Source of the DNA: JASHVB01 sp035535035
Lineage (GTDB): Bacteria > Pseudomonadota > Alphaproteobacteria > Acetobacterales > Acetobacteraceae
Assembly (NCBI GenBank): GCA_035535035.1
Contig: DATLQW010000188.1
Location: 1-64,000, forward strand
Direction: 5' to 3'
Length of the DNA: 64,000 nucleotides
Below, in pieces: positions 63,125 through 64,000 of this stretch. Within the stretch, counting starts at the first letter, position 1. The number at the start of each line of letters is the position of its first letter. The position numbers and the translations under genes are program-made. The notes beneath the pieces were generated by a model. The model made no database searches. It was not told where the DNA came from and saw only the letters and a list, made by a program, of their open reading frames with translations.

Positions 63125-63719
63125 GCGATTCGAAACCTCCGACGCTGGCACAACCATAGCCCGGAAGCCACTGACCAACAAAGGGCTTCCGTCAGGGCGG
63201 CGGTCCAGTGAGGCACCCGCGCGGCTGGCGCTCACATTGCGAGCCGACCACCGGCCGGCGGCGGCCGACCCGCCCTGAATGAAACTGCGCAGGGTGCGGG
63301 AAGCAGAAGGCAGGAGGCAGGAGGCGGGAGGCAGGAGACTCCCCCTCCCTCAAGGGGTTTGTTGCTTGCCAGGGGGTCTTGCTCTGCACTGCTTGCGCCG
63401 GCCGCCGGGCGTTCGCACGGCCGGCGTGGCGGCGGCGAAAGTTCGTACTGCCTGCCGGCGCGGAGTGGTACGCGGGAAGCGGACCTTTCCGGGCGAAACA
63501 GCGGGCAAATGCGGTGCGCGGCCGTTTCGCCTGGTGCCCTGCGTCGATGATTCTGCTGGCTGCCCGCTGGATAGATGCCGCCGTCAGCGCCCGCGCAAGA
63601 TCGACTCCGGCGCTCGGTTGGGTCGGGGGGGGGGATGCCGTTTGGTCCTCGGGGTTCAGCGTTTCTTAAGATCGAGCATTTAACACGGAGGACACGGAGA
63701 ACCACGGAGCAGCACGGAG
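63125..63719. other. Intergenic region with purine-rich repeats
   Basis: About 595 nt without a gene. Near 63308-63337 GGCAGGAG-type units repeat (about four). A CCCCCTCCCTCAAG copy of the dispersed repeat is at 63341-63354. At 63684-63720 CACGGAG occurs four times in a row-like cluster just before the GxxExxY gene. No terminator was recognised. Confidence 0.55.
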
Positions 63720-64000
63720 GTGCCACTAAATGTTGCTTGCGCGCGAATTGACCGACGAGTCATCGGGCTGGCCATCGAAGTGCACCGGCTGACCGGACCG
63801 GGCATGCTGGAATCCGTTTATCAAGGCTGCCTCTGCCATGAGCTGGAGCAAGCGGGAATTGCCTTCAAACGGCAAGCCGGAATTCCGGTGACCTACAAAG
63901 GCGTCCAGTTCGACGAAGGGTTCCGCGCCGACATTCTTGTGGATCGGCAACTGATCATTGAAATCAAAACTGTTGCGAATATCCTGCCGGCGCATGACGC
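63720..64000 (+). CDS. GxxExxY-family protein, 3' end beyond the window, likely frameshifted near the start
   Basis: The frame from 63720 shows the family core: RRVIGLAIEVHRLTGPGMLE (with the G-x2-E signature), SVYQGCLCHELEQAGIAFKR, GIPVTYKGVQF, FRADILVDRQLIIEIKTV. The acidic and Lys residues (D, E-x-K) resemble a PD-(D/E)xK-type core. A second frame from ATG 63730 gives MLLARELTD, which matches the family's N-terminal ELTxR(V/I)IG; one missing C after GACCGAC would join the two. Either the true start is GTG 63720, which is crowded by its GGAGG, or the gene is frameshifted. The window ends before the stop. Confidence 0.7.
   Translation, partial: MPLNVACARIDRRVIGLAIEVHRLTGPGMLESVYQGCLCHELEQAGIAFKRQAGIPVTYKGVQFDEGFRADILVDRQLIIEIKTVANILPAHD

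Noticed and set aside
63308..63720. CRISPR-like array from the short purine repeats
   Set aside because: The units are 7-8 nt, have no regular spacers and no cas genes are nearby.

Overview
The window is high-GC DNA from an alphaproteobacterium, most likely a member of the Acetobacteraceae/Rhodospirillales. This rests on gene content and not on a marker tree: an NDUFA12 homologue followed by mlaD and a DUF2155 gene, a ChvG/ChvI two-component pair, a small SRP RNA, an mntH-mntR pair and the pyrH-frr-uppS-cdsA-dxr-rseP cluster. No plasmid, phage or CRISPR locus is visible. Most of the window reads as chromosome with a few decayed accessory islands.

Layout. 0-3.5 kb: a YghU-type glutathione transferase, a degraded HepT-like toxin remnant, an orphan AmrS-type radical SAM gene and a CrcB fluoride channel. 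3.7-7.1 kb: the complete dTDP-L-rhamnose operon rfbBACD with overlapping stops and starts, then a tRNA-Gln(CTG). 7.4-9 kb: a frameshifted MarR regulator divergent from a luciferase-like oxidoreductase. 9.3-14.6 kb: nucleotide, translation and envelope genes (pyrH, frr, uppS, cdsA, dxr, rseP), with a striking 42-nt inverted repeat between uppS and cdsA. 14.7-17.1 kb: YraN and a manganese module (mntH, mntR) with a perfect 20-bp palindrome at the mntH promoter. 17.2-26.6 kb: an LPS/surface-glycan region with a GT92-like transferase, hldE, a small two-repeat protein, a 1672-residue multidomain glycosyltransferase and a CysQ-type phosphatase.

26.6-36.7 kb: a CBS protein, CreA, a PLP aminotransferase, a five-gene GldA/GldF/GldG-type ABC operon with DUF4340 and Nudix genes, a PEP-CTERM protein, a class II aldolase and a small secreted protein. 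36.9-42.7 kb: recG, then a tightly coupled operon NDUFA12-mlaD-orf72-DUF2155-otsB-HAD read on the minus strand. 43-44.6 kb: a cysteine-free protein related to adenosylcobalamin-dependent ribonucleotide reductase, the most unusual gene here. 44.8-53.3 kb: an RMD1/DUF155 protein, the SRP RNA, a MoxR/VWA pair, an SDR-VOC-rhodanese operon, a PPOX flavoprotein, a CobW GTPase and ketopantoate reductase.

53.8-58.7 kb: an unrecognised 214-residue protein, chvG/chvI, a methyltransferase and a HugZ-like protein. 58.8-60.6 kb: an AT-richer island with a Schlafen/AlbA_2 pseudogene carrying three readable lesions and a PIN-like gene. 60.7-63.1 kb: ftsK. Right edge: a GxxExxY-family gene, truncated by the window end and apparently frameshifted near its start, behind a purine-rich repeat leader. 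Decayed accessory genes (HepT, Schlafen, PIN, GxxExxY, MarR) sit at the edges of otherwise intact housekeeping blocks.
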